In this document: positions 48,731-56,845 of the stretch, in pieces
How positions within the stretch are numbered: position 1 is the first letter of the stretch
How the letters are laid out: each line of letters opens with the position of its first letter
Source: Aeromicrobium flavum
GTDB taxonomy: Bacteria; Actinomycetota; Actinomycetes; Propionibacteriales; Nocardioidaceae
Length of the DNA stretch: 64,000 nt
Assembly (NCBI RefSeq): GCF_007992115.1
Contig: NZ_BJZQ01000013.1
Location: forward strand, 1-64,000
Direction: 5' to 3'
Notes under the pieces: model-generated
Databases searched by the model: none
Told to the model about the DNA's origin: nothing
The model's input: only the letters and a program-made list of their open reading frames with translations
Made by a program: the position numbers and the translations under genes

Positions 48731-50815
48731 TCAGGTGCCGGCGCCGATCATGCCGCGCAGCTCGCGCTTGAGCTCGCTGATCTCGTCGCGCAGGCGCGCC
48801 GCCACCTCGAACTGCAGGTCGGCCGCCGCCTGGTGCATCTGGTCGGACAGCTGGTCGATCAGCGAGGCCAGCTCGCCCGAGGGCAGGTCGGCGAGGTTCT
48901 TCGTGTGCTGGCCCAACGGCACCGCCGCGCCCTTGCGGCGGTGGTCGCCGGTGGCGGCCAGCAGTGCGCGGGTGTCCTCGTCCTCGCGGGCGAGCATGTC
49001 GGTGATGTCGCCGATCTTCTTGCGCAGCGGCTGCGGGTCGATGCCGCGCTCGGTGTTGTAGGCGACCTGCTTGGCCCGGCGGCGGTTGGTCTCGTCGATC
49101 GCCGACGCCATCGAGTCGGTGATCCGGTCGGCGTACATGATGACCTGTCCGGACACGTTGCGCGCCGCGCGACCGATCGTCTGGATGAGCGACCGGGCGG
49201 AGCGCAGGAAGCCCTCCTTGTCGGCGTCGAGGATCGCCACGAGGCTCACCTCGGGCAGGTCGAGACCCTCGCGCAGCAGGTTGATGCCGACCAGGACGTC
49301 GTACTCGCCCATCCGCAGCTCGCGCAGCAGCTCGACGCGGCGCAGCGTGTCGACCTCGCTGTGCAGGTATCGCGTGCGGATGCCCGCCTCGAGCAGGTAG
49401 TCGGTGAGGTCCTCGGACATCTTCTTCGTGAGCGTCGTGACCAGCACGCGCTCGTTGCGGGAGACCCGGTCGTTGATCTCGCCGATCAGGTCGTCGATCT
49501 GGCCCTTCGTGGGCTTGACGATGACCTCGGGGTCGATCAGGCCCGTGGGGCGGATGACCTGCTCGACGACGTCTCCCCCGACCTTGTCCATCTCGTAGTT
49601 GCCCGGCGTGGCCGACAGGTAGACCGTCTGGCCGATGCGCTGGAGGAACTCGGGCCACTTGAGCGGACGGTTGTCCATCGCGCTGGGCAGCCGGAACCCG
49701 TGCTCGACCAGCGACCGCTTACGGCTCATGTCACCCTCGTACATCGCGCCGATCTGCGGGATCGTGACGTGCGACTCGTCCACGACGAGCACGAAGTCCT
49801 GCGGGAAGTAGTCGAGCAGGCAGTTCGGCGCCGATCCCGGCGGGCGGCCGTCCATGTGCAGCGAGTAGTTCTCGATGCCCGAGCAGGTGCCGACCTGCTC
49901 CATCATCTCGAGGTCGTACGTGGTGCGCATGCGCAGCCGCTGGGCCTCCAGCAGCTTGTTCTCGCGCTCGAGCACCTCGAGGCGCTCCTCGAGCTCGACC
50001 TTGATCCGCTCGATGGCGCGGGCCATCGTCTCGGGGCCGGCGGCGTAGTGGGTGGCCGCGCCGACGAAGAGCTCCTGGTCGTCGCTGAGGATCTCGCCCG
50101 TGAGCGGGTGCAGCGTCATCAGCCGCTCGATCTCGTCGCCGAAGAACTCCACCCGCACCGCCATCTCCTGGTAGACGGGGAAGATCTCGACGGTGTCGCC
50201 CTTGACCCGAAACGTGCCCCGCGTGGCGCTGACGTCGTTGCGGACGTACTGGGCCTGCACGAGCGTGCGCAGCAGGTGGTCGCGCCCCATCTCGTCGCCG
50301 ACCTTGAAGCCGATCCGGCGCTCGAGGTACTCCTGTGCCGAGCCGAGGCCGTAGATGCACGACACCGTGGCCACGACGATGACGTCGCGACGGGTGAGCA
50401 GCGACCACGTGGCCGAGTGCCGCAGCCGCTCGACCTCCTCGTTGATCGAGGAGTCCTTCTCGATGTAGGTGTCGCTCTGGGCGATGTACGCCTCGGGTTG
50501 GTAGTAGTCGTAGTACGACACGAAGTACTCGACGGCGTTGTTCGGCAGCAGCTCGCGCAACTCGTTGGCGAACTGGGCCGCGAGCGTCTTGTTGGGCAGC
50601 ATCACCAGCATCGGGCGCTGCAGCTGCTCGGCGAGCCAGGCCGTGGTGGCCGTCTTGCCGGTGCCGGTGGCGCCCATCAGCACGACGTCGTCGGTGCCGC
50701 CCTGGATGCGCTTCGTGATCTCGGCGATCGCGGCCGGCTGGTCGCCGGCGGGCTGGTACTCGGAGACGACCTCGAACGGCGCCACCTGTCGCGTGAGTTC
50801 GGAGACGGGTCGCAT
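48731..50815 (-). CDS. uvrB: UvrB, excinuclease ABC subunit B
   Basis: 694 residues. Walker A G-A-T-G-T-G-K-T, the beta-hairpin [10 protein letters not shown], helicase motif II V-D-E-S-H, motif [11 protein letters not shown], and a C-terminal UVR domain ([10 protein letters not shown]) that binds UvrC. It verifies damage after UvrA. ATG 50815 is six bases after TAGGCT; the promoter carries TGTCGG at the same spacing as uvrA's TGTCAG. It lies upstream of terC with the riboswitch between. Confidence 0.98.
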   Translation of the reverse strand: MRPVSELTRQVAPFEVVSEYQPAGDQPAAIAEITKRIQGGTDDVVLMGATGTGKTATTAWLAEQLQRPMLVMLPNKTLAAQFANELRELLPNNAVEYFVSYYDYYQPEAYIAQSDTYIEKDSSINEEVERLRHSATWSLLTRRDVIVVATVSCIYGLGSAQEYLERRIGFKVGDEMGRDHLLRTLVQAQYVRNDVSATRGTFRVKGDTVEIFPVYQEMAVRVEFFGDEIERLMTLHPLTGEILSDDQELFVGAATHYAAGPETMARAIERIKVELEERLEVLERENKLLEAQRLRMRTTYDLEMMEQVGTCSGIENYSLHMDGRPPGSAPNCLLDYFPQDFVLVVDESHVTIPQIGAMYEGDMSRKRSLVEHGFRLPSAMDNRPLKWPEFLQRIGQTVYLSATPGNYEMDKVGGDVVEQVIRPTGLIDPEVIVKPTKGQIDDLIGEINDRVSRNERVLVTTLTKKMSEDLTDYLLEAGIRTRYLHSEVDTLRRVELLRELRMGEYDVLVGINLLREGLDLPEVSLVAILDADKEGFLRSARSLIQTIGRAARNVSGQVIMYADRITDSMASAIDETNRRRAKQVAYNTERGIDPQPLRKKIGDITDMLAREDEDTRALLAATGDHRRKGAAVPLGQHTKNLADLPSGELASLIDQLSDQMHQAAADLQFEVAARLRDEISELKRELRGMIGAGT

Positions 50816-50821
50816 GGTTCG

Positions 50822-50844
50822 AGCCTACGGGCGCGGTCCGACAC
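50822..50844 (-). promoter_or_regulatory. uvrB promoter, PafBC/RecA-NDp-like, leaderless
   Basis: On the minus strand GTGTCGGAC, eight bases, then TAGGCT, then six bases and ATG 50815. Geometry is the same as at uvrA (TGTCRG, 10 bases, TANNNT). Confidence 0.55.
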
Positions 50845-50882
50845 TTTCCTCGTGACGGCCGGGGCTCTCCGCCGACGGACGG

Positions 50883-51413
50883 TCAGCGGTCGGGCGCGAT
50901 GCCCAGCGTGCGGATGGTCGTGGCCAGGCCCCGGTACTGGCCCACGAGCAGGCACAGCTCGATCGCCTGGCGCTCGTCCCAGTACGCCCGCAGCCGTCGC
51001 CAGGCGACGTCGTCGACGTCCTCGGCGGCCAGCAGCTGGTCGGTCGCCTCGAGGAGCACGGCGTCCGCTGGCTTCCACCCCGTGGGCTGCTCGTCACGGA
51101 CCCGCTCCATCTCCTCGTCGCTCAGGCCCGCACGGCCGCCGAGCCGGACGTGGTGGCGCCGCTCGTAGTCGCTGTCGCACCGGTGGGCGACGCGCAGGAT
51201 GACGAGCTCGGTCTCGCGCCGCGGCAGGCGACCGCGCAGCATGAGGGCCCCGGACCAGGCCAACCACCAGCGGAAGAGCGAGCGGTGCCGGCCGAGCGTC
51301 GTGAACAGGTGCGCCTCGCGGACCCCGGCGCCGCGGGACAGGACCTTGCCCAGCAGGTGGTTGACCGGTCCGAGCTGGCGCAGCCGACCCGGTGCGATCC
51401 TCGGCTCCCTCAT
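50883..51413 (-). CDS. Carboxymuconolactone decarboxylase family protein
   Basis: 176 residues, all helical. The CMD core is recognised from R-E-T-E-L-V-I-L-R-V-A-H-R-C-D-S-D-Y-E-R-R-H-H, with the conserved Y/E/H of the family. The second cysteine of the AhpD redox pair is replaced (C-D-S-D), so a peroxidase-linked disulfide role is unlikely. It overlaps the SDR stop (ATGA) and is probably co-transcribed with it, suggesting a shared catabolic or steroid/lipid pathway (inference). Confidence 0.82.
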   Translation of the reverse strand: MREPRIAPGRLRQLGPVNHLLGKVLSRGAGVREAHLFTTLGRHRSLFRWWLAWSGALMLRGRLPRRETELVILRVAHRCDSDYERRHHVRLGGRAGLSDEEMERVRDEQPTGWKPADAVLLEATDQLLAAEDVDDVAWRRLRAYWDERQAIELCLLVGQYRGLATTIRTLGIAPDR

Positions 51414-52276
51414 CTCGCCGCCTCCTTCTGCGCCTGGGCGAGTGCCCGCGTGAGCTTGCGGTTGAGCGCCCGCATCACCAGCGCGTACGCCGGGGGGCAC
51501 CAGCGCTGGGCGTAGTGACCGATGCGGATGTCGCGGGACGTGTAGACCCAGTACCTACGGCGCACCAGTCCCGACACGATCGCCTCGGCCGCCTCCGCGG
51601 GGCTGATGGCGTGACGCAGGAACTGCTGCTCGACCTTCTGGATCGACGGCGCCGAGCGGTCGACCCCCACCACCTCCAGTCCCTGGACCAGCGGCGTGGC
51701 CACCGCGCCGGGGCAGACGAGGCTGACTCCGATCCCGTGGTGTCTGAGGTCGAAGCGCAGCACCTCCGAGACGCCGCGCAGCCCGAACTTGCTGGCGCTG
51801 TAGGCCGCGTGCCAGGGCAGCCCGAAGATCCCGGCCGCGCTGGAGACGTTCACGATGTGTCCCCCGCGTCCCGCGTCGATCATCGCCGGCAGGAAGGACG
51901 ACAGGACGTGCACGGGCCCCATCAGGTTGACGTCGATCAACCGACGCCAGTGCTCCTCCTCGAGGCGGTCGATCGTGCCCCAGACCGAGATCCCGGCGAT
52001 GTTGAGCAGGACGTCCAGCGACCCGAACCGGGCGTCGACGCCCTCGGCGAAGGACCTCACGGACTCCGCGTCCGTGAGGTCCAACGCCGTGGCGACGAGG
52101 ACCTCGCCACCCGACGCGCGCAGCTCGTCGGCCAGCTCGTCCAGCGCCCCCTGGTCGAGATCGGTCAGCACGAGTCGGGCTCCCTCCCGGCTCAACGCTC
52201 GTGCGGTCGCCGCACCGATCCCTCCCGTCGCGCCCGTCACGAGACACGACTTGGTACGTATGTCCAACTTCGCCAT
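51410..52276 (-). CDS. SDR family oxidoreductase
   Basis: 288 residues. T-G-A-T-G-G-I-G (14-21) binds the dinucleotide, N-I-A-G follows, the catalytic serine is in V-N-V-S-S-A-A-G and the tyrosine/lysine pair is Y-S-A-S-K. Aspartates in L-T-D-L-D suggest NAD preference. The basic C-terminal tail is typical of actinobacterial SDRs of lipid metabolism. It diverges from the TetR gene, which may control it. Confidence 0.9.
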   Translation of the reverse strand: MAKLDIRTKSCLVTGATGGIGAATARALSREGARLVLTDLDQGALDELADELRASGGEVLVATALDLTDAESVRSFAEGVDARFGSLDVLLNIAGISVWGTIDRLEEEHWRRLIDVNLMGPVHVLSSFLPAMIDAGRGGHIVNVSSAAGIFGLPWHAAYSASKFGLRGVSEVLRFDLRHHGIGVSLVCPGAVATPLVQGLEVVGVDRSAPSIQKVEQQFLRHAISPAEAAEAIVSGLVRRRYWVYTSRDIRIGHYAQRWCPPAYALVMRALNRKLTRALAQAQKEAAR

Positions 52277-52282
52277 GCCGAC

Positions 52283-52288
52283 ACCTTA
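52283..52288 (-). promoter_or_regulatory. -10 box of a leaderless promoter (SDR)
   Basis: TAAGGT on the minus strand, six bases before ATG 52276. Confidence 0.5.
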
Positions 52289-52366
52289 GGGGTCAGCGAG
52301 ATCACACTCAAGGGAATCGACGTCAGGATGCGGACCCGCCCGAGATGTGGTCGTTGACCCAGCCGA

Positions 52367-52372
52367 TAGGGT
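52367..52372 (+). promoter_or_regulatory. -10 box of a leaderless promoter (TetR gene)
   Basis: TAGGGT, six bases before ATG 52379. It overlaps the inverted repeat GACCC-N8-GGGTC (52356-52373), a candidate site for autoregulation. Confidence 0.5.
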
Positions 52373-52378
52373 CGTTGC

Positions 52379-53032
52379 ATGGCCATCGTGGAGCGCCGGG
52401 CGCAGCGCACGCGCGAGATCCTTGACGCGACCCGGGCGCTCTTCGACGAGCGTCGCATGCGGGAAGCCCAGATCGAGGACATCGCGCGCGCCGTCGGCAT
52501 CAACCGAGCAATCATCTACCGGCACTTCACCACGAAGGAAGAGCTCTTCGCGATGACGCTGGTCGACTACCTCAACGAGCTCGAGCAGCGGCTCGCGAAG
52601 TCAGACGACCCCGAGATGAGCCCCGCCGAGCGGATCGACGTCATCACCGTCGAGTTCCTCGAGTACGGCAGCTTCTACCCCGCGTTCGTCGACTGCGCGC
52701 AGTCGCTGCTGCGCCATCGCGGGTCCGAGCTGCTCGAGCAGATCAGCCTCGAGCGCCTCACCGAGCTCGGCGCAGCCATCAACCGCTGCTTCGACCACAT
52801 CACCAGCGCGATCGAGGCCGGCAACGCGTCGGGGGCCTTCGACGTCAAGGACCCCGAACTCATCGCGAACATCATGTACACCCAGGGCCTGGGCATCCTG
52901 AACCTCGTGACGTTCCAGCGCTCGATCCGCGAGATGAACTCCGGCCTGCCCGCCATGGAGCACCTGCCGATGCCCGAGGTCGTCGACCTCGCGAAGCGCT
53001 CGATCCGGGCGATCGTCGAGCCCGAGGACTGA
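52379..53032 (+). CDS. TetR family transcriptional regulator
   Basis: 217 residues. The N-terminal DNA-binding domain (R-T-R-E-I-L-D-A-T-R-A-L-F ... I-E-D-I-A-R-A-V-G-I-N-R-A-I-I-Y-R-H-F) is a standard TetR helix-turn-helix; the C-terminal part (about 60-217) is an all-helical ligand domain. Position between an SDR and the thiolase/FabG4 genes suggests control of fatty acid or lipid metabolism, similar to the TetR gene near the mycobacterial fabG4 locus. A strong hairpin follows the stop. Confidence 0.93.
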   Translation: MAIVERRAQRTREILDATRALFDERRMREAQIEDIARAVGINRAIIYRHFTTKEELFAMTLVDYLNELEQRLAKSDDPEMSPAERIDVITVEFLEYGSFYPAFVDCAQSLLRHRGSELLEQISLERLTELGAAINRCFDHITSAIEAGNASGAFDVKDPELIANIMYTQGLGILNLVTFQRSIREMNSGLPAMEHLPMPEVVDLAKRSIRAIVEPED

Positions 53033-53047
53033 CCCTCCCCCAGACGA

Positions 53048-53083
53048 GAACGGGGCCGGTGGCGACTGCCACCGGCCCCGTTC
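53048..53083. terminator. Bidirectional terminator between TetR and thiolase genes
   Basis: A perfect 16-bp stem (53048-53063 with 53068-53083) closes a GACT loop; on the plus strand it is followed by TTCCTGTCT. It lies between two converging genes, as expected of a shared terminator. Confidence 0.85.
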
Positions 53084-53093
53084 CTGTCTCAGG

Positions 53094-54434
53094 TCAGCGC
53101 TCGAGGATCGCGACGACGCCCTGGCCGCCGGCGGCGCAGATCGAGATCAGGCCACGGCCCGAGCCCTTCTCCTCCAGCAGCTTGGCCAGGTTGGCGATGA
53201 TGCGACCGCCCGTCGCGGCGAACGGGTGAGCCGCCGCGAGCGACGAGCCCTTGACGTTCAGCTTGCTGCGGTCGATGGCGCCCAGCGGGCTGTCGAGACC
53301 CAGACGCTGCTTGCAGAAGTCCGCGTCCTCCCACGCCGCGAGCGTCGACAGCACCTGGCCGGCGAACGCCTCGTGGATCTCGTAGAAGTCGAAGTCCTGC
53401 AGGGACAGGCCGTTGCGCTCGAGCATCCGCGGCACGGCGTAGGCCGGAGCCATCAGCAGACCCTCGCCACCGTTGACGTAGTCGACCGCGGCCGTCTCGT
53501 AGTCGACCAGGTACGCCTTGACGTCCCAGCCGCGACGCGCGGCCTCGTCCTCGGAGGCGAGCAGCGCGACCGAGGCGCCGTCCGACAGCGGGGTGGAGTT
53601 GCCGGCGGTCATCGTGGCCGCGTCGCCGAGCTGCTTGCCGAAGACGGGCTTGAGCTTGGCCAGCTTCTCGACCGTGGAGTCCGGGCGCAGGTGGTTGTCG
53701 CGCTCGACGCCGTTGAACGGCGTGACGAGGTCGTCCTGCCAGCCCGACTCCCACGCGGCGGCGAGGTTCTGGTGCGACCGGGCGGCCAGCTCGTCCTGGG
53801 CCTCACGGGTGATGCCCCACTCGTGGGTGGTGAGCGCCTGGTGGTCGCCCATCGACAGGCCGGTGCGCGGCTCGGCGTTGCGCGGCTGGTCGGGCGCCAG
53901 GTGGCCCGGGCGGATCTGCGCGAGCAGCTTCAGCAGCGCCTTCTTGTCGCCCTTGGCGTTGGCCTGGTTGACCTGCAGCAGGATCTTGCGCAGCTTGTCG
54001 TTCAGGGCCAGCGGGGCGTCGGACGTCGTGTCCGTGCCACCGGCGATGCCGAACTCGATCTTGCCGAGCGCGATCTTGTTGGCGACCTGGAACGCAGCCT
54101 GCAGGCCGGTGCCGCACGCCTGCTGGATGTCGGTGGCGGGCGTCGCCGGCGACAGCTTGGAGCCGAGGACGACCTCGCGGGTCAGGTTGAAGTCGCGGGC
54201 GTGCTTCAGGACGGCGCCGGCGACGACCTCGCCGGCACGCTCGCCCTCGAGCCCGAAGCGGTCGACGAGGCCGTCGAGCGCCGCGGTCAGCATCTCCTGG
54301 TTGGAGACGCCGTTGTAGACGGTGTTCGAGCGCGCGAACGGGATGCGGTTGCCGCCGATGACGGCGACGCGACGGATGGTGCCGGCGTCGGACGACGCGG
54401 CCTTCGAGGCCTTCTTGGAGGGCTGGTTAGCCAT
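53094..54434 (-). CDS. Acetyl-CoA C-acyltransferase (FadA2/FadI-like thiolase)
   Basis: 446 residues. The nucleophilic cysteine is C107 in Q-Q-A-C-G-T-G-L-Q; E-I-H-E-A-F-A-G-Q holds the catalytic histidine and S-I-C-A-A-G-G-Q-G the second cysteine. It resembles FadI-type or mycobacterial FadA2 thiolases, acting in fatty acid beta-oxidation or biosynthetic condensation. It diverges from the fabG4-htdX pair, the order found at the mycobacterial Rv0241c-Rv0243 locus. ATG 54434 has AAAGG upstream. Confidence 0.92.
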   Translation of the reverse strand: MANQPSKKASKAASSDAGTIRRVAVIGGNRIPFARSNTVYNGVSNQEMLTAALDGLVDRFGLEGERAGEVVAGAVLKHARDFNLTREVVLGSKLSPATPATDIQQACGTGLQAAFQVANKIALGKIEFGIAGGTDTTSDAPLALNDKLRKILLQVNQANAKGDKKALLKLLAQIRPGHLAPDQPRNAEPRTGLSMGDHQALTTHEWGITREAQDELAARSHQNLAAAWESGWQDDLVTPFNGVERDNHLRPDSTVEKLAKLKPVFGKQLGDAATMTAGNSTPLSDGASVALLASEDEAARRGWDVKAYLVDYETAAVDYVNGGEGLLMAPAYAVPRMLERNGLSLQDFDFYEIHEAFAGQVLSTLAAWEDADFCKQRLGLDSPLGAIDRSKLNVKGSSLAAAHPFAATGGRIIANLAKLLEEKGSGRGLISICAAGGQGVVAILER

Positions 54435-54490
54435 GAGAAACCTTTCGTCTGCGACGTACGTCGCTTTCCTTTGCCGAGGTGCTCTGGGGC

Positions 54491-54496
54491 AGGCTA
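54491..54496 (-). promoter_or_regulatory. Possible -10 box of the thiolase gene
   Basis: TAGCCT on the minus strand, 56 bases before ATG 54434; the gene has a Shine-Dalgarno site, so a leader is expected. Confidence 0.35.
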
Positions 54497-54516
54497 GAGT
54501 CACCTTAACGCGTTCA

Positions 54517-54548
54517 GATACCGATGGTATCCGAGAGATCCGAGAGAT
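54517..54548. promoter_or_regulatory. Candidate operator in the thiolase/fabG4 intergenic region
   Basis: A perfect inverted repeat GATACC-GAT-GGTATC (54517-54531) runs into a tandem direct repeat CCGAGAGAT x2 (54531-54548), just before a possible fabG4 -10 (TAGGAC, 54548-54553). Confidence 0.5.
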
Positions 54549-54563
54549 AGGACACACCCTGCG

Positions 54564-55895
54564 ATGAGCGACCGTTACAAGTCGATGATCCAGAATCCGA
54601 TCGGTCAGTTCCTGGTGAAGAACTTGGGCCTGCCGAACCCGCCGGAGCTCCGGCGGTACCAGGGTGGCGCCCTCGTGGACGGCCCCGTCCTCATCGGCGG
54701 CGAGGGCCTGCTGACCGGCGCCCTCCCGGGCCTGCTCAAAGCCTCCGGCATCGACGCCACCAGCGTCCGCGCCGACGGCCGCCGCTACCAGGGCCTGGTC
54801 CTCGACGCCTCGGGCATCGACTCCGCCGCCGGCACCGTGGCCATCCAGGAGTTCTTCACCCCGGTGCTGCGCAGCCTGGCCAACAACGCCAAGGTCGTCG
54901 TCATCGGCCTGCTGCCCGAGCGCACCGACTCGATCGGCGCGGCGATCGCCCAGCGCGGGCTCGAGGGCTTCGTCCGTTCGCTCGCGAAGGAGATCGGCGC
55001 CAACGGCAGCACCGCCAACCTGGTCTACGTGACGCCCGAGTCGAAGGACGCGATCGGCTCGACGCTGGGCTTCCTCCTCTCGCCGAAGTCCGCCTTCGTC
55101 GACGGCCAGGTCGTCCGCCTCGGCACCACCGACCTCGTCGAGGCCGACTCCCCCGCCGACCCGGCGAAGCCGCTCACCGGCAAGGTCGCCCTCGTCACGG
55201 GCGCCTCGCGCGGCCTGGGCGCGGCGATGGCCCGCACGCTGCACCGCGACGGCGCCACCATCATCGGTCTCGACGTCCCCCCGCTGGCCGAGGACCTCGA
55301 GCATCTCATGGCCGAGCTCGGCGGATCGTCGATCATCTGCGACATCACCGAGCAGGACGCGCCCGAGAAGATCGCCTCCAGCCTCGGTGACGGCGTCGAC
55401 TTCGTCGTGCACAACGCCGGCATCACGCGCGACAAGCGCCTGAAGAACATGAAGTCCGAGAACTGGGCCAAGGTCGTCGACATCAGCGTCGGCGCCCCCG
55501 AGCGGATCACCGCCCACCTGCTCGACCACAAGCTGATCCGGCCCGGTGGCCGCGTCATCGGCATCTCGTCCATCGCGGGCATCGCCGGCAACAACGGCCA
55601 GACCAACTACGGCACGGCCAAGGCCGGCGTCATCGGCTTCGTCCAGGCGCTCGCGCCGAAGACGGCCGAGGCCGGCATCACGGTCAACGCGATCGCTCCC
55701 GGATTCATCGAGACCGACATGGTCAAGACGATGCCGCTGGGCATCCGCGAGGCCGGGCGTCGCCTGAGCTCGCTGTCGCAGGGTGGCCAGCCGGTCGACG
55801 TCGCCGAGGCGATCGCCTGGTACTGCCACCCCGGCTCGTCGGCGATCTCCGGGAACGTCGTCCGGGTCTGCGGCCAGGGATTCCTCGGTGCCTGA
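54564..55895 (+). CDS. FabG4-like 3-oxoacyl reductase (high-molecular-weight FabG)
   Basis: 443 residues. An N-terminal degenerate Rossmann domain (about 1-190) is followed by an active ketoreductase domain (about 195-443) with V-T-G-A-S-R-G-L-G, H-N-A-G-I-T-R-D, S-S-I-A-G and the Y-G-T-A-K catalytic pair. This two-domain layout is that of mycobacterial FabG4 (Rv0242c), an NADH-dependent 3-oxoacyl-ACP/CoA reductase. It overlaps the MaoC-type hydratase by eight bases, which matches the fabG4-htdX pair of mycobacteria. Confidence 0.93.
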   Translation: MSDRYKSMIQNPIGQFLVKNLGLPNPPELRRYQGGALVDGPVLIGGEGLLTGALPGLLKASGIDATSVRADGRRYQGLVLDASGIDSAAGTVAIQEFFTPVLRSLANNAKVVVIGLLPERTDSIGAAIAQRGLEGFVRSLAKEIGANGSTANLVYVTPESKDAIGSTLGFLLSPKSAFVDGQVVRLGTTDLVEADSPADPAKPLTGKVALVTGASRGLGAAMARTLHRDGATIIGLDVPPLAEDLEHLMAELGGSSIICDITEQDAPEKIASSLGDGVDFVVHNAGITRDKRLKNMKSENWAKVVDISVGAPERITAHLLDHKLIRPGGRVIGISSIAGIAGNNGQTNYGTAKAGVIGFVQALAPKTAEAGITVNAIAPGFIETDMVKTMPLGIREAGRRLSSLSQGGQPVDVAEAIAWYCHPGSSAISGNVVRVCGQGFLGA

Positions 55896-56775
55896 GGTGA
55901 CGACCCGCACCTTCGACCGGGCGCCGGCCGGGCTGCGCCTGATGCTCAAGGCGGCGCTGCCGGCGATCCCGGTCGTCGGCGGCCTGCCGGGCATCAAGCA
56001 CGAGAAGGGCGGGCTCCCCGAGACCGTCCTGCGCCGCACCCGGGTGACGACGGACCTGGCCCACCTCGACCGGTACAACGAGGTGTGCGGCTTCTCGCGC
56101 GCCGAGACCCTGCCGGCGACGTACCCGCACATCGCGGCCCACACGCTGCACCTGAGCCTCATGACGGACACGGCGTTCCCGTTCCCGCCGATGGGCGCGG
56201 TGCACCTGCGCAACCGGATCACCCAGCACCGGCCGATCGGCCGCGAGGAGATCTACGACCTCACGCTGCGGGCGGCGTCGGACGAGCCGCACCCGAAGGG
56301 CCGGCTCATCTCGCTGGTCAGCGAGGCGCACGTCGGCGGCGAGCTGGTGTGGGACGAGACCATGACGGTCCTGTTCCGCAGCCGGAACGGCGGCGAGGAG
56401 CCCACGACCCCGGCGCTCGCCGGCGTCGAGGCCCCCGAGGGTGTCGTCCACTGGAAGCTCGGTGGCGACCTGGGCCGGCGCTACGGCGCCGTCTCCGGCG
56501 ACCGGAACCCGATCCACCTGTACCCGTGGACGGCCAAGGCCTTTGGGTTCCCGCGCCAGATCGCCCACGGGATGTGGACCAAGGCGCACAGCCTGGCCAC
56601 CCTGCAGAACCGCCTCCCGGACGCCTACACGGTCGACGTGGAGTTCAAGAAGCCCGTGCTGCTGCCCTCGACGGTCGTGTTCGGCACCGAGACCGAGGGC
56701 GACGTGACGACGTTCGGCGTCCGCGACTCCCGCAAGTCCGTGCCGCACCTCGTCGGGCGCGTCACCCCGGCCTGA
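55888..56775 (+). CDS. MaoC-like (R)-specific hydratase/dehydratase (HtdX-like)
   Basis: 295 residues from GTG 55888, overlapping the FabG4 stop. A double hotdog layout: an N-terminal noncatalytic half and a C-terminal MaoC domain with Y-G-A-V-S-G-D-R-N-P-I-H (hydratase aspartate and histidine) and F-P-R-Q-I-A-H-G-M-W. It should dehydrate (R)-3-hydroxyacyl thioesters, following FabG4. It is convergent with the TesB gene, with a long inverted repeat between them. Confidence 0.92.
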   Translation: MPEVTTRTFDRAPAGLRLMLKAALPAIPVVGGLPGIKHEKGGLPETVLRRTRVTTDLAHLDRYNEVCGFSRAETLPATYPHIAAHTLHLSLMTDTAFPFPPMGAVHLRNRITQHRPIGREEIYDLTLRAASDEPHPKGRLISLVSEAHVGGELVWDETMTVLFRSRNGGEEPTTPALAGVEAPEGVVHWKLGGDLGRRYGAVSGDRNPIHLYPWTAKAFGFPRQIAHGMWTKAHSLATLQNRLPDAYTVDVEFKKPVLLPSTVVFGTETEGDVTTFGVRDSRKSVPHLVGRVTPA

Positions 56776-56780
56776 CCGAC

Positions 56781-56845
56781 CCGCTGAGTTTCACGTTCGG
56801 CCGGCGACACGCCGTCCCCGCCTGGCGGAACGTGAAACTCAGCGG
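56781..56845. terminator. 65-bp inverted repeat between hydratase and TesB genes
   Basis: Perfect 18-base arms, 56781-56798 and 56828-56845, separated by 29 bases. The right arm includes the TesB stop codon (56839-56841). It lies between converging genes and probably terminates both; there is no T-run. A dispersed palindromic repeat is the alternative. Confidence 0.7.

Noticed and set aside
53094-56222. Minus-strand frame extending the thiolase to over 1000 codons
   Set aside because: The part above 54434 lies antisense to FabG4 and the hydratase; the thiolase has a good ATG with a ribosome site at 54434.
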